In this document: positions 1 through 9,767 of the stretch, one piece after another
How positions within the stretch are numbered: position 1 is the stretch's first letter
How the letters are laid out: each line of letters starts with the position of its first letter
Notes under the pieces: model-generated
What the model was told of the DNA's origin: nothing
Database searches by the model: none
The model's input: only the letters and a program-made list of their open reading frames with translations
Translations under genes and position numbers: made by a program
Source: Psychrobacillus sp. FSL H8-0483
Lineage (GTDB): Bacteria; Bacillota; Bacilli; Bacillales_A; Planococcaceae
NCBI RefSeq assembly: GCF_038637725.1
Contig: NZ_CP152052.1
Location: 2,587,501 to 2,651,500 of the forward strand
Length of the DNA: 64,000 bases
Direction: 5' to 3'

Positions 1-49
1 TAAAGAAAAGTATTGGCAAAAGCGACCAAATACGATAGCTTTTTTTCAT
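1..49 (-). CDS. spoIVB: SpoIVB signalling protease, N-terminal fragment (gene runs off the window)
   Basis: Only the first 16 codons lie in the window. They start with ATG at 49 behind a strong GGAGGTG site at 54-60. The peptide is a basic MKKSYR head followed by a hydrophobic stretch, as expected of the N-terminal membrane anchor of SpoIVB. SpoIVB is the forespore-secreted serine protease that triggers pro-sigma-K processing. The identity rests on position: spoIVB follows recN in Bacillus. The protein itself is too short here to prove it. Confidence 0.6.
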   Translation of the reverse strand, partial: MKKSYRIWSLLPILFF

Positions 50-113
50 ATTTCACCTCCCATACTGATACTATGTCCTACAGAAAGAACTCTATGTGAG
101 GTAAATAATTGAT

Positions 114-147
114 AAAAAAAAGAAGACCCTAAAGAATAAGGTCTTCA
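114..147 (-). terminator. Intrinsic terminator of recN
   Basis: A 7-bp stem (GAAGACC with GGTCTTC) is followed on the minus strand by a run of T residues. It overlaps the recN stop codon and separates recN from spoIVB. Confidence 0.8.
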
Positions 148-1848
148 CGCATTTCGTAAAACTTTTTTTCGATTTTTGGCTAATTTAAGCAATTCTTTTG
201 AATGCTGTAAGGTGGTACTTGTTATTTCTGCACCAGACATCATACGACTTAGTTCCTCTGCTCGTTTTTCATCAGTTACCTCTTCGAGCATCGTAAATGT
301 TCGATTTCCCGCTACCTCTTTTTTAATCATTAAATGCTGATCGGCCATCGCCGCAACTTGTGACAAATGGGAAATACATAATACTTGTGAGTTAGTAGCA
401 ATCGCTGCAATTTTTTCAGCTATTGCTTGAGCCACGCGTCCACTAACTCCTGTGTCAACCTCATCAAATATGATAGAAGTAATTCCTTGGTGCTTAGAGA
501 ATATACTTTTAAGTGCTAGCATCATTCGAGACAATTCCCCACCAGATGCAATTTTTGTGAGCGCTTTAGGCGGCTCCCCAACATTAGTTGAAATATAAAA
601 AGATAATTCATCTAATCCATTTTCATTATAAGCTGATTTCAATGACTCATGAAACATGACTGAGAATGTAGCTTTTTCCATATAGAGCTCTTGCAGTTGC
701 TCCATAATCGCTTCACTTAATAGATTTGCAGCAATTTTACGCTTGTCCGTTAAGTCGTTAGCCTCTAACTCTAGATCAATTTCAATCTGACGAATTTTTT
801 CAGTCATCCTTTGTATTTGTTCATCACGATTAACTAACTGATCGAGGCTATGTTGAACTTTCTCTTGATATTGTAAAATCTCTTCAATCGAAGCCCCATA
901 TTTTCTTTTCAGCGTTTGAATGAGCGCGAGTCGGTCCTCTACAACTAGCAATTGATTACTATCGTATTCCATTTCGTCCAATTCATTTTTTAATTGATAT
1001 GCAGCATCTTGTAGCATATAAAATGCCGAAGATACATTTTCGCTTAGCTCATGCATATTTTTATCAACATCTGAAATATCCCGTAAATCTGCCATCGCTG
1101 TTCCTATATAATCCAGTCCTCTAGATTCTGCTAGGATAGCTTCATATGCACTGCTCATTTTGTCGAAAACTTTGTGGAAGTTTAGTAGCTTCTTTTTTTC
1201 TTCCAGGAGCTGGTCTTCTTCCCCAATCCTTAATTGGGCTTCTTGAATTTCTTCTACTTGGAACGTAAATAAATCAATTTTATGGGCGATTTGTTGCTCA
1301 TTTTCTGTTAATATAGCAAGCTCTTTTTTCCACTTTTTATATTTTGCAAATAGCTCTTTATACGCCTCTTTCACAACTTTTAGCTCTTCACCTGCAAATT
1401 GATCCAGTAGATAAATATGTGCCTTGTCATCCATTAGTTCTTGGCTTTCATGTTGACCGTGAATATCTATTAAGGATGCGCCAATTTCTCTCAAAATTCC
1501 TATAGTGACAAGTTTCCCGTTCACTCGACAAACGCTTTTGCCAGAATCATTAATGTCTCTTCTTAAAATAATTGTATCTTCGTCAATGTCAATTCCAACG
1601 TCTGTCATTTTTTTAAAGACACTATGGCTGGGATTGGTAATGATAAATAAGCCTTCTAGTTCCGCTTTTTTAGCTCCATGACGGATAAATTCCTGAGAGC
1701 CTCTTCCACCGCATAATAAGTGAACAGCATCAATAATAATGGATTTCCCTGCGCCTGTCTCTCCAGTTAACACAGTAAGTCCCTCTTCAAAGCTCACTGT
1801 GAGTTCATCAATAATGGCAAAATTTTTAATGGATAATTCCTTTAACAA
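145..1848 (-). CDS. recN: DNA repair protein RecN
   Basis: SMC-like ATPase that acts early in double-strand break repair. The 567-residue protein has a Walker A motif GETGAGKS at 29-36, a long coiled-coil middle (about 150-380), an ABC-type SGGELSRMM signature near 435 and a Walker B IIFDEVDTG near 460. The length matches the family. The start is TTG at 1848, supported by AGAGGTG 8 bases upstream; no ATG gives a complete N-terminus. It lies 16 bases after argR, an arrangement common in Bacilli. Confidence 0.97.
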   Translation of the reverse strand: MLKELSIKNFAIIDELTVSFEEGLTVLTGETGAGKSIIIDAVHLLCGGRGSQEFIRHGAKKAELEGLFIITNPSHSVFKKMTDVGIDIDEDTIILRRDINDSGKSVCRVNGKLVTIGILREIGASLIDIHGQHESQELMDDKAHIYLLDQFAGEELKVVKEAYKELFAKYKKWKKELAILTENEQQIAHKIDLFTFQVEEIQEAQLRIGEEDQLLEEKKKLLNFHKVFDKMSSAYEAILAESRGLDYIGTAMADLRDISDVDKNMHELSENVSSAFYMLQDAAYQLKNELDEMEYDSNQLLVVEDRLALIQTLKRKYGASIEEILQYQEKVQHSLDQLVNRDEQIQRMTEKIRQIEIDLELEANDLTDKRKIAANLLSEAIMEQLQELYMEKATFSVMFHESLKSAYNENGLDELSFYISTNVGEPPKALTKIASGGELSRMMLALKSIFSKHQGITSIIFDEVDTGVSGRVAQAIAEKIAAIATNSQVLCISHLSQVAAMADQHLMIKKEVAGNRTFTMLEEVTDEKRAEELSRMMSGAEITSTTLQHSKELLKLAKNRKKVLRNA

Positions 1849-1864
1849 TAGCCTTCACCTCTTT

Positions 1865-2314
1865 TTAAAGCATCTCTAATAAGCGATTTTTCACTATTTC
1901 ACTGTCTTTTTCTTCTCTACATAATATTAAACATGTATCATCTCCGCAAATCGTCCCAAGTATTTCTGTCCAATCCAAATAGTCGATTAACGAACCAATT
2001 GCATGTGCGTTACCAGGTAAAGTTTTCATTACTAAGAAATGACTTGATCCATCGATGCTAACAAAGGCATCTGTTAAAGCACGATGTAGTTTTTGTACTG
2101 GATTAAAACGTTGGTCTGCAGGTAAACTATATTTGTAATTGCCATTTGGGAGTGGTACTTTCACTAAATGTAACTCTTTTATATCTCTAGATACGGTTGC
2201 TTGTGTTACGTTATATCCTGCATTTTTTAAATGGTCAACTAAATCATCTTGTGTTTCAATTTCATAATTTGCAATAATATCACGAATGCGAATGTGTCGC
2301 TGGCCTTTATTCAA
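1865..2314 (-). CDS. argR: Arginine repressor ArgR/AhrC
   Basis: Hexameric arginine-responsive regulator of arginine synthesis and catabolism. The N-terminal winged helix contains [18 protein letters not shown] and the C-terminal oligomerisation and arginine-binding domain contains GDDTCLI. I place the start at TTG 2314 because GAGGTG lies 6 bases before it and this gives the 149-residue MNKGQRH N-terminus typical of AhrC. An upstream GTG at 2323 would overlap the ribosome binding site. It sits just upstream of recN. Confidence 0.95.
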   Translation of the reverse strand: MNKGQRHIRIRDIIANYEIETQDDLVDHLKNAGYNVTQATVSRDIKELHLVKVPLPNGNYKYSLPADQRFNPVQKLHRALTDAFVSIDGSSHFLVMKTLPGNAHAIGSLIDYLDWTEILGTICGDDTCLILCREEKDSEIVKNRLLEML

Positions 2315-2382
2315 ATTAGTCACCTCATTGTATATTTATTCTATTTACTCTATACATTAGCATTTCGACTTAAAAGTCACAA

Positions 2383-2412
2383 GAAAAATGCGGCTCTTAA
2401 ATGAGCCGCAAG
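2383..2412 (-). terminator. Terminator of the tlyA-type gene
   Basis: A GCGGCTC/GAGCCGC stem with a 6-base loop is followed by TTTTT on the minus strand, directly after the stop codon at 2413. Confidence 0.85.
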
Positions 2413-3231
2413 TTATTTTAGGGAATTATGCGCTTCGTTGACGAGTTTGGTAAAATCAATTCCATGCGGAGTTACCTCTTCTGCATTTACGCTAATTAAA
2501 TGAAATAAAAATTCAATATTTCCTTCTCCACCGGTAATTGGTGAGTAGGAAGCATTTTTCACTTGGAAGTTTTGACTTTCCGCAAAGTTCGCAATTTCAT
2601 TTAAAACGTCTATATGTACTGCTGAGTCCCTTACTACCCCTTTTTTCCCAACTCGATCTTTTCCTGCTTCAAACTGTGGCTTTACTAGCGCGATCACGTC
2701 ACCATTTGGAACTAAAATAGTTTTTAATGTAGGAAAAATAAGTTTTAAGGAAATAAAGGATACATCAATAGAAGTAAACGAAGGTAATCCTTCCGCAAAA
2801 TCAGCAGGTGTAGAATATCTAAAATTTGTTTTCTCCATCACTGTTACACGAGGATCTTGACGAATTTTCCAAGCTAGTTGGTTACTTCCTACATCTAATG
2901 CGTATGCATGCTTAACTCCATTTTGTAAACCGCAGTCCGTAAAGCCGCCTGTAGAAGAGCCAATATCTAACATAATCTTGTCTTGAATAGTGAGATCAAA
3001 TTGTTCTATTGCTTTTTCAAGCTTTAGTCCACCACGACTTACATATTTCAACACTTGGCCCTTCACAGTCAAGATAGAATCAACTTCTATTTTCTCTCCT
3101 GGCTTATCTACACGTTCTTCTTTTTTATATATAAGCCCAGCCATAATAGCTCGCTTCGCTTTTTCTCTTGTTTCGAATAAACCTTGTTCCACTAACAGTA
3201 TGTCTACTCGTTCTTTCGGTATTTTTGTCAT
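2413..3231 (-). CDS. tlyA: TlyA family rRNA 2'-O-methyltransferase (YqxC-like)
   Basis: A 272-residue protein with an N-terminal S4 RNA-binding domain (about 7-65) and an FtsJ-like methyltransferase domain. The SAM-binding motif I is [13 protein letters not shown]. The family is called hemolysin A in older annotation, but TlyA members methylate ribosomal RNA; the exact nucleotide here is not shown by the sequence. Its ATG overlaps the dxs stop as ATGA, indicating translational coupling in the dxs operon. Confidence 0.9.
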   Translation of the reverse strand: MTKIPKERVDILLVEQGLFETREKAKRAIMAGLIYKKEERVDKPGEKIEVDSILTVKGQVLKYVSRGGLKLEKAIEQFDLTIQDKIMLDIGSSTGGFTDCGLQNGVKHAYALDVGSNQLAWKIRQDPRVTVMEKTNFRYSTPADFAEGLPSFTSIDVSFISLKLIFPTLKTILVPNGDVIALVKPQFEAGKDRVGKKGVVRDSAVHIDVLNEIANFAESQNFQVKNASYSPITGGEGNIEFLFHLISVNAEEVTPHGIDFTKLVNEAHNSLK

Positions 3232-5123
3232 GATGAAATATACCTTTGAGTATCACTTACTGTAGTTTCTACAAGCTTTACAATGTCTTCTGTTGTAATA
3301 TTTATTTCTTCTAATAGCTGGTTAACATCTCCATGTTCAATAAAGATATCTGGTATTCCTATTCGTTTCACATTTGCCTGTAGGTTATGCTCATTATAGA
3401 ATTCTAATACTGCACTTCCAAAACCGCCTTGTAAAGCACTTTCTTCAACCGTAATGATTGGAATATTACGCGCTTGTATATCTCGAAGCATTGTCTCATC
3501 AAGTGGTTTAATAAAACGAGCATTAATTATTTCTACAGAAATATTCATTTGTTCCAATTGTTCTGCAGCCTTCATGGCCATTGGGATTGTTGTACCAAAT
3601 GTTAAGATTGCAGCTTGAGTGCCTTCTTTCAATACTTCCCATGATCCAATAGGAATTGTTCGCAACTCCTCATCCATTGGCACACCTAGTCCGTTTCCTC
3701 TTGGGTAACGAAGTGCAATTGGTCCATCTGAATAATCAAATGCCGTTTTCACCATGTGCTGCCCTTCGTTTTCATCTTTTGGCATCATGATGACCATATT
3801 CGGCATATGACGTAAAAACGATATATCGAAAACTCCTTGATGTGTTTCACCATCTGCTCCTACTAATCCAGAGCGGTCTATACCAATTACAACATTTAAG
3901 TTTTGACGGCAAATGTCATGTAGAACTTGATCATACGCACGTTGAAGGAAAGTCGAATAGATCACTAGAAATGGTTTCATTCCGTCTGCAGCCATACCAG
4001 CAGCCATAGTTGTAGCGTGTTGCTCAGCAATTCCTACATCAAACATTCGGTCAGGGAATTCAGTAGCGAACCCTTCTAATTTAGAACCTACCGGCATAGC
4101 TGGAGTAATTGCGACAATACGTTCATCTGTGCGAGCAAGTTTTCGCGCTGTTTCAGCAACAAGCCCGCTCCATGATGGTGCTTGAGTCGATGATTTAACA
4201 AAAGCTCCAGTTTCCATTTTATATGGACCCGTTCCATGCCAAGTACCAATTTTGTCTTGTTCAGCTGGTTTGTACCCTTTTCCTTTTTTCGTAATGACGT
4301 GAAGAAGGACAGGACCTTTCATTTTCTTCGCATATTGCAGATTTTCTTCTAAATCTTCCAGGCTATGGCCATCAATAGGCCCTAAGTAAGTGAAGCCCAT
4401 TTCTTCAAAAAACACACCTGAAACGAGTAAATACTTCAAGCTATCTTTTACTCGCTCTGCAGTACCAGCAAGTTTACCGCCAACTGCAGGAATTTTCTTT
4501 AATAAATACTCTAATTCATCTTTTGCTTTATTGTACGTACCATGTGTACGTAATTTACCTAATACATTGTGCAAAGCCCCTACGTTCGGAGCAATAGACA
4601 TTTCGTTATCATTTAAAATAACGATCATATCTGTTTTCTCATGACCAATATGGTTTAACGCTTCTAATGCCATACCACCAGTCAGCGCTCCGTCACCAAT
4701 AATTGGTATTACGAAGTTCTTTTTCTTTTGCAAGTCTCTTGCTTTTGCCATACCCATAGCTGCGGAGAGAGAGGTAGAGCTATGCCCTGCTTCCCATACA
4801 TCATGTTCGCTTTCAATTCTTTTTGGGAATCCGCAAAGTCCTTTAAATTGACGTAACGTATCAAATTGATCCGCTCGCCCAGTTAAAATTTTATGCACAT
4901 ACGCTTGATGCCCAACATCCCAAAGAAACTTATCATCTGGGCTATTAAAAGACTTATGCAGTGCAATTGTCAGTTCAACAACACCAAGATTGGGTCCAAT
5001 ATGACCTCCTGTAACGGATAGCTTCTCTATTAAAAACGATCGAATATCTTCACTTAGTTCCTTTAATTGTTCATTATCTAAACTTTTTAAAAAGGATGGG
5101 CTAGAAATTGAAGTTAAATCCAT
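3228..5123 (-). CDS. dxs: 1-deoxy-D-xylulose-5-phosphate synthase
   Basis: Thiamine-diphosphate enzyme that condenses pyruvate and glyceraldehyde-3-phosphate, the first step of the MEP isoprenoid pathway. The 631-residue protein carries the TPP motif [15 protein letters not shown], the [12 protein letters not shown] region and the transketolase pyrimidine-binding domain with [12 protein letters not shown]. The start at ATG 5123 matches Bacillus Dxs (MDL...). An in-frame ATG at 5129 is also possible, being 4 bases from AAGGTG. It lies downstream of ispA, so two isoprenoid steps share a transcript. Confidence 0.96.
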   Translation of the reverse strand: MDLTSISSPSFLKSLDNEQLKELSEDIRSFLIEKLSVTGGHIGPNLGVVELTIALHKSFNSPDDKFLWDVGHQAYVHKILTGRADQFDTLRQFKGLCGFPKRIESEHDVWEAGHSSTSLSAAMGMAKARDLQKKKNFVIPIIGDGALTGGMALEALNHIGHEKTDMIVILNDNEMSIAPNVGALHNVLGKLRTHGTYNKAKDELEYLLKKIPAVGGKLAGTAERVKDSLKYLLVSGVFFEEMGFTYLGPIDGHSLEDLEENLQYAKKMKGPVLLHVITKKGKGYKPAEQDKIGTWHGTGPYKMETGAFVKSSTQAPSWSGLVAETARKLARTDERIVAITPAMPVGSKLEGFATEFPDRMFDVGIAEQHATTMAAGMAADGMKPFLVIYSTFLQRAYDQVLHDICRQNLNVVIGIDRSGLVGADGETHQGVFDISFLRHMPNMVIMMPKDENEGQHMVKTAFDYSDGPIALRYPRGNGLGVPMDEELRTIPIGSWEVLKEGTQAAILTFGTTIPMAMKAAEQLEQMNISVEIINARFIKPLDETMLRDIQARNIPIITVEESALQGGFGSAVLEFYNEHNLQANVKRIGIPDIFIEHGDVNQLLEEINITTEDIVKLVETTVSDTQRYISS

Positions 5124-5211
5124 TGCCATCACACACCTTCTTTTAGATTTCCTATTATACGACTAGTTAATATCATATCAATAACTAAGCGTAAAACAAA
5201 ATTATACGCTA

Positions 5212-6096
5212 TTAGTTCGATCTTTTTGTAATATAATTAGCAATCTCTAAAAGTAGCCCTTTATGAAGATTTACTTTTTCTAAAGCAATAATTGCTAAAT
5301 TATATTGTTTTTGTAGCTGCTCTCTCGCCCCATCTAAGGTTAGAATAGATGGGTATGTATTTTTTTCACTTAATACATCTTTTCCAGCCGTTTTGCCCAA
5401 TTGTTCAGAGGTGCCTTCTATATCTAATATATCATCTTGTATTTGAAAGGCTAATCCAATGTGGAATGCATACTTCTTAAGGGCATCCATCACTTCCTCG
5501 GATGCATTTGCAATAATGCCACCAGCTAGAATACTAAAGGAAAGAAGTGCGCCGGTTTTATTTACATGAACTTCTTCTAATTGATCCAAAGTTAATGATT
5601 TACCCTCACCTAACATGTCTAACACTTGCCCTCCAACCATTCCTTCAGCACCCGCTGCAAAACTGAGTTGGTCCATCAATTGTACTTTTTGTTCTGCTGT
5701 AAGATGTTGAAGTCGTGCGATGATTCCAAAAGCAAGCGTAACGAGTGCATCTCCAGCTAATATAGCAAGCGCTTCCCCAAATACAATATGATTGGTAGGT
5801 TTTCCTCTTCGCAGATCATCATTATCCATTGCTGGTAGATCATCATGAATCAGAGAATACGTATGAATCATTTCAACCGTACTAGCTACTATTATTGCAT
5901 CTTTGTTTGTTATGTTCAGTTCCTCAAGTACTGCTAATGTATAAAGTGGTCTTATTCTCTTTCCGCCAGCTTGAAGTGAATATGACATTGCTTCTTTTAA
6001 TTCTTTAGGAGCTTTAATTTCTTTAATTAGTATATCTAATTTATGTTCTACAAGGGGTTGATTAGTTTGGATAAAAGCTTGCAATACATTACTCAT
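5212..6096 (-). CDS. ispA: Farnesyl diphosphate synthase (polyprenyl synthetase family)
   Basis: Makes C15 diphosphate from IPP and DMAPP. The 294-residue all-helical prenyltransferase has a first aspartate-rich motif DDLPAMDND with the following RRGK and a second DDILD motif. The start is ATG 6096, which overlaps the xseB stop by 8 bases and gives the usual N-terminus; a longer upstream frame runs through xseB and is not used. Context xseA-xseB-ispA-dxs is standard in Bacilli. Confidence 0.96.
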   Translation of the reverse strand: MSNVLQAFIQTNQPLVEHKLDILIKEIKAPKELKEAMSYSLQAGGKRIRPLYTLAVLEELNITNKDAIIVASTVEMIHTYSLIHDDLPAMDNDDLRRGKPTNHIVFGEALAILAGDALVTLAFGIIARLQHLTAEQKVQLMDQLSFAAGAEGMVGGQVLDMLGEGKSLTLDQLEEVHVNKTGALLSFSILAGGIIANASEEVMDALKKYAFHIGLAFQIQDDILDIEGTSEQLGKTAGKDVLSEKNTYPSILTLDGAREQLQKQYNLAIIALEKVNLHKGLLLEIANYITKRSN

Positions 6097-6310
6097 TCGC
6101 CTGGCCAGCCTCTTCTTTATTTTCACCCATGAAAGAGACAAGTTGTTTTTCTGCGCTTTGTAATTTGTCGCTACACAGTTTGGAGAGCTCCATCCCTTTT
6201 TGGTAAAGTTCAATTGCATTTTCTAGCGGTACATCCCCTTGTTCTAGTTGACGAACGATACTCTCCAGTTGCAGCATAGCTTCATCGAATGGAATTTCTT
6301 TTTTAGTCAT
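6089..6310 (-). CDS. xseB: Exodeoxyribonuclease VII small subunit
   Basis: A 73-residue helical protein typical of XseB, which binds several copies to one XseA to form the single-strand-specific exonuclease. The conserved FDEAMLQLESIVRQLE and ENAIELYQKGM regions are visible. GAGAGGAG precedes ATG 6310, five bases after the xseA stop. Confidence 0.95.
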   Translation of the reverse strand: MTKKEIPFDEAMLQLESIVRQLEQGDVPLENAIELYQKGMELSKLCSDKLQSAEKQLVSFMGENKEEAGQANE

Positions 6311-6315
6311 AACAG

Positions 6316-7668
6316 TTAATCTCCTCTCTCTTTCATTTCAACTTGTTGAACAATCGCTTCGATACGACCATCTGAAAGTGTGACAAATATAGAATCTCCT
6401 TGTTGTACATCATCTACCGATTTTACTAGCTTATCGTCTTTGTAGGTAATGTTATATCCGCGGTCCATTATTTTTAATGGATTTAAAGCTTCTAATGTGC
6501 GTAAAGATCCTATAAATTGTTGACGATGCTTTTCAAAAGTGGAGAGTACTACTTGGTTTAATTGATTCGTAATCGAATGTACTGATTTATGATGTTGATC
6601 AATTACTTTTTGTGGTGACAGTTGAATGAATCTATTTTGTAATTGAGCAAAATGACGGCCTTTTTCTCGATATAGACGGCTCGTTTCTCTTTGTAATTGT
6701 TGTTCCGCTCGGACATATCTTTCTATAAAAGGACGATATAACTTTTCCGGAGTTGCCATTACGGGAGATTCTATTGCTCGTTTGTATCTATTTTTTTCAT
6801 CCGCAAGTTTTTTGGATACGAAGTGTAAGCTAGCAGACTGATAGGATAAAATATTTTTCATCAGATTTTCTTTGCTTGGGACAGCCATTTCTGCTGCTGC
6901 AGTTGGCGTTGGTGCCCTTAAGTCAGATACAAAATCGGCGATCGTTGTATCTGTTTCATGACCAACGGCACTGATGATTGGTACATGGCTATTGGCAATT
7001 GCACGTGCCACTATCTCTTCATTGAATGCCCACAAATCCTCAATGGAACCTCCACCTCGGCCTACAATTAGTACATCAATATCTCCAAATCCATTTGCTT
7101 GTTCAATGGATTTTACAATGGAAGGTGCAGCTTGTGGACCTTGCACAATACTAGGAAATACGACTACTTCACTAATAGGATATCGTCGTTCTAAAGTAGT
7201 TAAGATATCACGGATTGCTGCTCCCGTTTTAGAAGTAACAACCCCAATTTTCTTAGGAAAAGTTGGAATCGGTTTTTTTCGGGCTGGATGGAATAATCCT
7301 TCTTGCTCTAACTTCTTTTTTAGTTGTTCAAATGCTAAGAAAAGTTCTCCAATACCATCTGGTTGCATGCTTGCAGCATATAGCTGGTATTGTCCAGCTG
7401 CTTCAAACACGTTAATATCTCCTCGTACAAGTACATTCATACCGCTTTCTGGAGTGAATTTTAACGTTTTTGCATTCATTGCAAACATGACAGAGGTGAC
7501 GCGTGCTGCATCGTCTTTTAACGTGAAATAAATGTGTCCGCTAGAATGAACTTTCACGTTCGAAAGCTCTCCTTTCACGTACACATCCCGCAAATGCGTA
7601 TCCGCATCAAATTTTCTTTTTATGTATTTAGTTAGTGCTTTTACAGTTAAGTATGTATGTGAAGACAC
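6316..7668 (-). CDS. xseA: Exodeoxyribonuclease VII large subunit
   Basis: Catalytic subunit of exonuclease VII. The 450-residue protein has an N-terminal OB fold (about 5-100), the VGRGGGSIEDLWAFNEE motif and the GHETDTTIADFVSDLRAPTPT catalytic region in its central domain, then a coiled-coil region that binds XseB. The start is GTG 7668, 8 bases after GAGGAG. The region upstream to folD is occupied by a repeat element, so xseA may be partly separated from folD transcription. Confidence 0.96.
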   Translation of the reverse strand: MSSHTYLTVKALTKYIKRKFDADTHLRDVYVKGELSNVKVHSSGHIYFTLKDDAARVTSVMFAMNAKTLKFTPESGMNVLVRGDINVFEAAGQYQLYAASMQPDGIGELFLAFEQLKKKLEQEGLFHPARKKPIPTFPKKIGVVTSKTGAAIRDILTTLERRYPISEVVVFPSIVQGPQAAPSIVKSIEQANGFGDIDVLIVGRGGGSIEDLWAFNEEIVARAIANSHVPIISAVGHETDTTIADFVSDLRAPTPTAAAEMAVPSKENLMKNILSYQSASLHFVSKKLADEKNRYKRAIESPVMATPEKLYRPFIERYVRAEQQLQRETSRLYREKGRHFAQLQNRFIQLSPQKVIDQHHKSVHSITNQLNQVVLSTFEKHRQQFIGSLRTLEALNPLKIMDRGYNITYKDDKLVKSVDDVQQGDSIFVTLSDGRIEAIVQQVEMKERGD

Positions 7669-7681
7669 AAAAACAACTCCT

Positions 7682-7975
7682 CAGACTGGTGACAAGTTAA
7701 AAGCTGTTCTTCTCTAGAACAGCTCAGACTGTTGACAAACGCTTTCATTCTTCGTTACTTACACATCGTTGTAAGCTCTTGAACTTTAGCTCTATTCGCT
7801 TCCGCCTCAGTGCTTCTACGCAAGCTCGTCGCAGATAAAGATTTGCAACCGTTGTCTCAAGGATGCGAGGAACATAAGGTTGCCTACCTAGACAAGCGTT
7901 TTCAAGACAGTCTGAGGCGAAACCTCCGAATTTAGATTTTGTCTTCAACCTTAGCTGGTTTTCTGAAGAACAGCT
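7682..7975. repeat. MITE-like repeat element (family B) flanked by copies of a terminator hairpin
   Basis: This 310-base gap between xseA and folD is a non-coding element. CAGACTGTTGACAAACGCTT at 7725-7744 and its imperfect inverse at 7894-7914 form terminal inverted repeats. A further related terminus, CAGACTGGTGACAAG, is at 7682. Hairpins at 7702-7724 and 7953-7975 share 19 of 23 bases and bracket the core. The core shares a GCGACGAGCTT-type stretch, inverted, with the element at 45115-45457. The 67-codon open frame inside it is not a gene. Confidence 0.7.
7702..7724 (-). terminator. Hairpin terminator, distal copy, for folD transcription
   Basis: AGCTGTTC/GAACAGCT stem followed by TTTT on the minus strand. 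A second copy without a T-run lies next to folD at 7953-7975, so this distal copy looks like the functional terminator. Confidence 0.6.
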
Positions 7976-7980
7976 CTTAA

Positions 7981-8835
7981 TTAGTTACTTAATGTATTTT
8001 CGGCTGCTAGGCATGTATTTTCCATTAGCATAGCAATTGTCATAGGACCTACTCCACCAGGTACTGGAGTTATTTTAGAAGCAACTTCTTGCGCAGATGC
8101 AAAATCAACATCGCCACAAAGCTTATTATTCTCATCGCGATTGATCCCTACATCAATCACTACTGCGCCCTCTTTAATATAACTAGCGTCTATCATTTTT
8201 GCTCGACCAGTTGCTACAACTAAAATATCAGCTTGTTTTGTGAATGCATGTAAATCTTTCGTTCTTGAATGACAATACGTTACCGTAGCATCTTTTTGTA
8301 GTAATAGTTGTCCCATTGGTTTCCCAACAATATTGCTTCTTCCAATAATTACAGCATGTTTCCCCGCTACATCTACATCGCTGTATTCTAAAAGTTTCAT
8401 GATGCCAAATGGTGTACATGGAAGGAAGGTTTGTTGACCGATCATCATTTTGCCAACGCTTTCCGGATGAAAACCATCTACATCTTTTAGTGGAGAAATA
8501 GCTGCAATCACTCGATCTTCGTCGATTTGTTTTGGTAAAGGTAATTGAACTAAAATCCCATGAATTTTTTCATCATGGTTTAGGGCCTCTACGTTTTTAA
8601 GTAGTTCATCTTCTGAAATAGTTTCTTCTAATTCGACCATGGTAGAATACATGCCAAGTCTTTCACATGTTTTCGTCTTGTTGTTTACGTATGTTTGGGA
8701 AGCGGGATTACTTCCTACCAAAATTACTGCTAATCCAGGTGTTACCCCTTTTGCTTTTAGGCTTTCTACACGTTCTTTTACTTTATCTGTTACTTGACCT
8801 GCTATAAGTTTGCCATCAATTTTATGATTAGTCAT
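7981..8835 (-). CDS. folD: Bifunctional methylenetetrahydrofolate dehydrogenase/cyclohydrolase
   Basis: Interconverts 5,10-methylene- and 10-formyl-tetrahydrofolate with NADP. The 284-residue protein contains [13 protein letters not shown] (catalytic Tyr/Lys region), the nucleotide-binding [14 protein letters not shown] motif and the C-terminal [14 protein letters not shown] signature. AAGGAG precedes ATG 8835 by 8 bases. It follows nusB by 28 bases. Confidence 0.97.
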   Translation of the reverse strand: MTNHKIDGKLIAGQVTDKVKERVESLKAKGVTPGLAVILVGSNPASQTYVNNKTKTCERLGMYSTMVELEETISEDELLKNVEALNHDEKIHGILVQLPLPKQIDEDRVIAAISPLKDVDGFHPESVGKMMIGQQTFLPCTPFGIMKLLEYSDVDVAGKHAVIIGRSNIVGKPMGQLLLQKDATVTYCHSRTKDLHAFTKQADILVVATGRAKMIDASYIKEGAVVIDVGINRDENNKLCGDVDFASAQEVASKITPVPGGVGPMTIAMLMENTCLAAENTLSN

Positions 8836-8863
8836 TAAAAACGCTCCTTAAACTTACGTTATT

Positions 8864-9241
8864 CTATTGCTCTGTATATTTAGATAATACACCATTTACA
8901 AATCGGCTAGATTTCTCATCTCCGAACACTTTGCAAATTTCTAAAGCTTCATTAATAACTACTTTAGCAGGTGTCTCTTCTGTATATAATAATTCGTATA
9001 CAGCTATACGAAGAACTGTTCGTTCGATTTTTGGTAATCGAGAAAGTGACCAGTTTTCAAGCTTATCTGTTAGGGTAGAATCGATTTGCTCTTTATGCTC
9101 AATTGTTCCAGTTACTAATTGAGTTAAAAACGAGTCTTGTTCATCCGTAACATGTCCAATTGCTTCTTCTATCGTAATTTCGTGATTGTCTAACTGAAAT
9201 AGTGCTTGTAGTGCTAATTCTCTCGCTTCTCTTCGTTTCAT
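8864..9241 (-). CDS. nusB: Transcription antitermination factor NusB
   Basis: A 125-residue all-helical RNA-binding protein that joins NusE/S10 in the rRNA antitermination complex. It contains RREARELALQALFQLD at the N-terminus and the PAKVVINEALEICKVFG and SSRFVNGVLSK regions at the C-terminus. AAAGGAGAAC precedes ATG 9241. Confidence 0.96.
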   Translation of the reverse strand: MKRREARELALQALFQLDNHEITIEEAIGHVTDEQDSFLTQLVTGTIEHKEQIDSTLTDKLENWSLSRLPKIERTVLRIAVYELLYTEETPAKVVINEALEICKVFGDEKSSRFVNGVLSKYTEQ

Positions 9242-9324
9242 TATTTAGTTCTCCTTTAAATGTAACTATCTACACAATAATAGCATATTTTTTTGTACAG
9301 TGGTTATTAGAAAGAAGAAAATAA

Positions 9325-9354
9325 GAAAAAGAGCCATCCCATGGAAGGCTCTTT
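9325..9354 (-). terminator. Terminator after the Asp23-family gene
   Basis: AGAGCC/GGCTCT stem with an 11-base loop and a T-run on the minus strand; it ends the accB-accC-Asp23 transcript. Confidence 0.85.
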
Positions 9355-9359
9355 ATCAT

Positions 9360-9752
9360 TTATTCTGCAGTATCAAATTGTACGCCCATAATATGCACAT
9401 TTACTTCCTTAGGTGTTAAGCTTGTCATATTTTCAATTGCTTGGCGAATTTGAGATTGTACTTCTTTTGCAACGGCAGGTACTGAAGCGCCGTATTTCAC
9501 TACGCAATATACGTCGATGAACAATCCATCATTCGTAATCTCAGTTTTAATCCCTTTTCCATGCACTTTTTTTCCTAATCGTTCTACAACTCCTGCAGCA
9601 AAGTTACCGCGTGTTCCTGCGATTCCTTCCACCTCATTAGTAGCAATACCTGCAATTACTGTTATTACCTCAGGAGCGATTTCAATTGTTCCTAAGTATT
9701 CTTTTCCTTCAGGAGTCATTTGAACAAATTTTTGTTCGGTTGTTTCTGTCAT
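9360..9752 (-). CDS. yqhY: Asp23/Gls24 family envelope stress protein (YqhY-like)
   Basis: A 130-residue Asp23-fold protein with the family core GTIEIAPEVITVIAGIATNE and no signal peptide or membrane segment. In Bacilli yqhY is co-transcribed with accB-accC and linked to control of acetyl-CoA carboxylase activity. ATG 9752 is chosen because AAAGGAG lies 8 bases upstream; the GTG at 9761 would be too close to that site. It starts 15 bases after accC. Confidence 0.9.
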   Translation of the reverse strand: MTETTEQKFVQMTPEGKEYLGTIEIAPEVITVIAGIATNEVEGIAGTRGNFAAGVVERLGKKVHGKGIKTEITNDGLFIDVYCVVKYGASVPAVAKEVQSQIRQAIENMTSLTPKEVNVHIMGVQFDTAE

Positions 9753-9767
9753 ATAGAACACTCCTTT

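Noticed and set aside
2324-2380. ARG box controlling argR
   Set aside because: AT-rich sequence before argR has some symmetry but no convincing match to an ArgR operator by eye.
5212-6219. Longer ispA with an N-terminal extension
   Set aside because: The extra residues come from reading xseB in another frame; ATG 6096 gives the normal family start.
7745-7948. 67-codon minus-strand open frame
   Set aside because: It lies wholly within the family B repeat between inverted termini, has no ribosome binding site, and its translation looks like repeat sequence.
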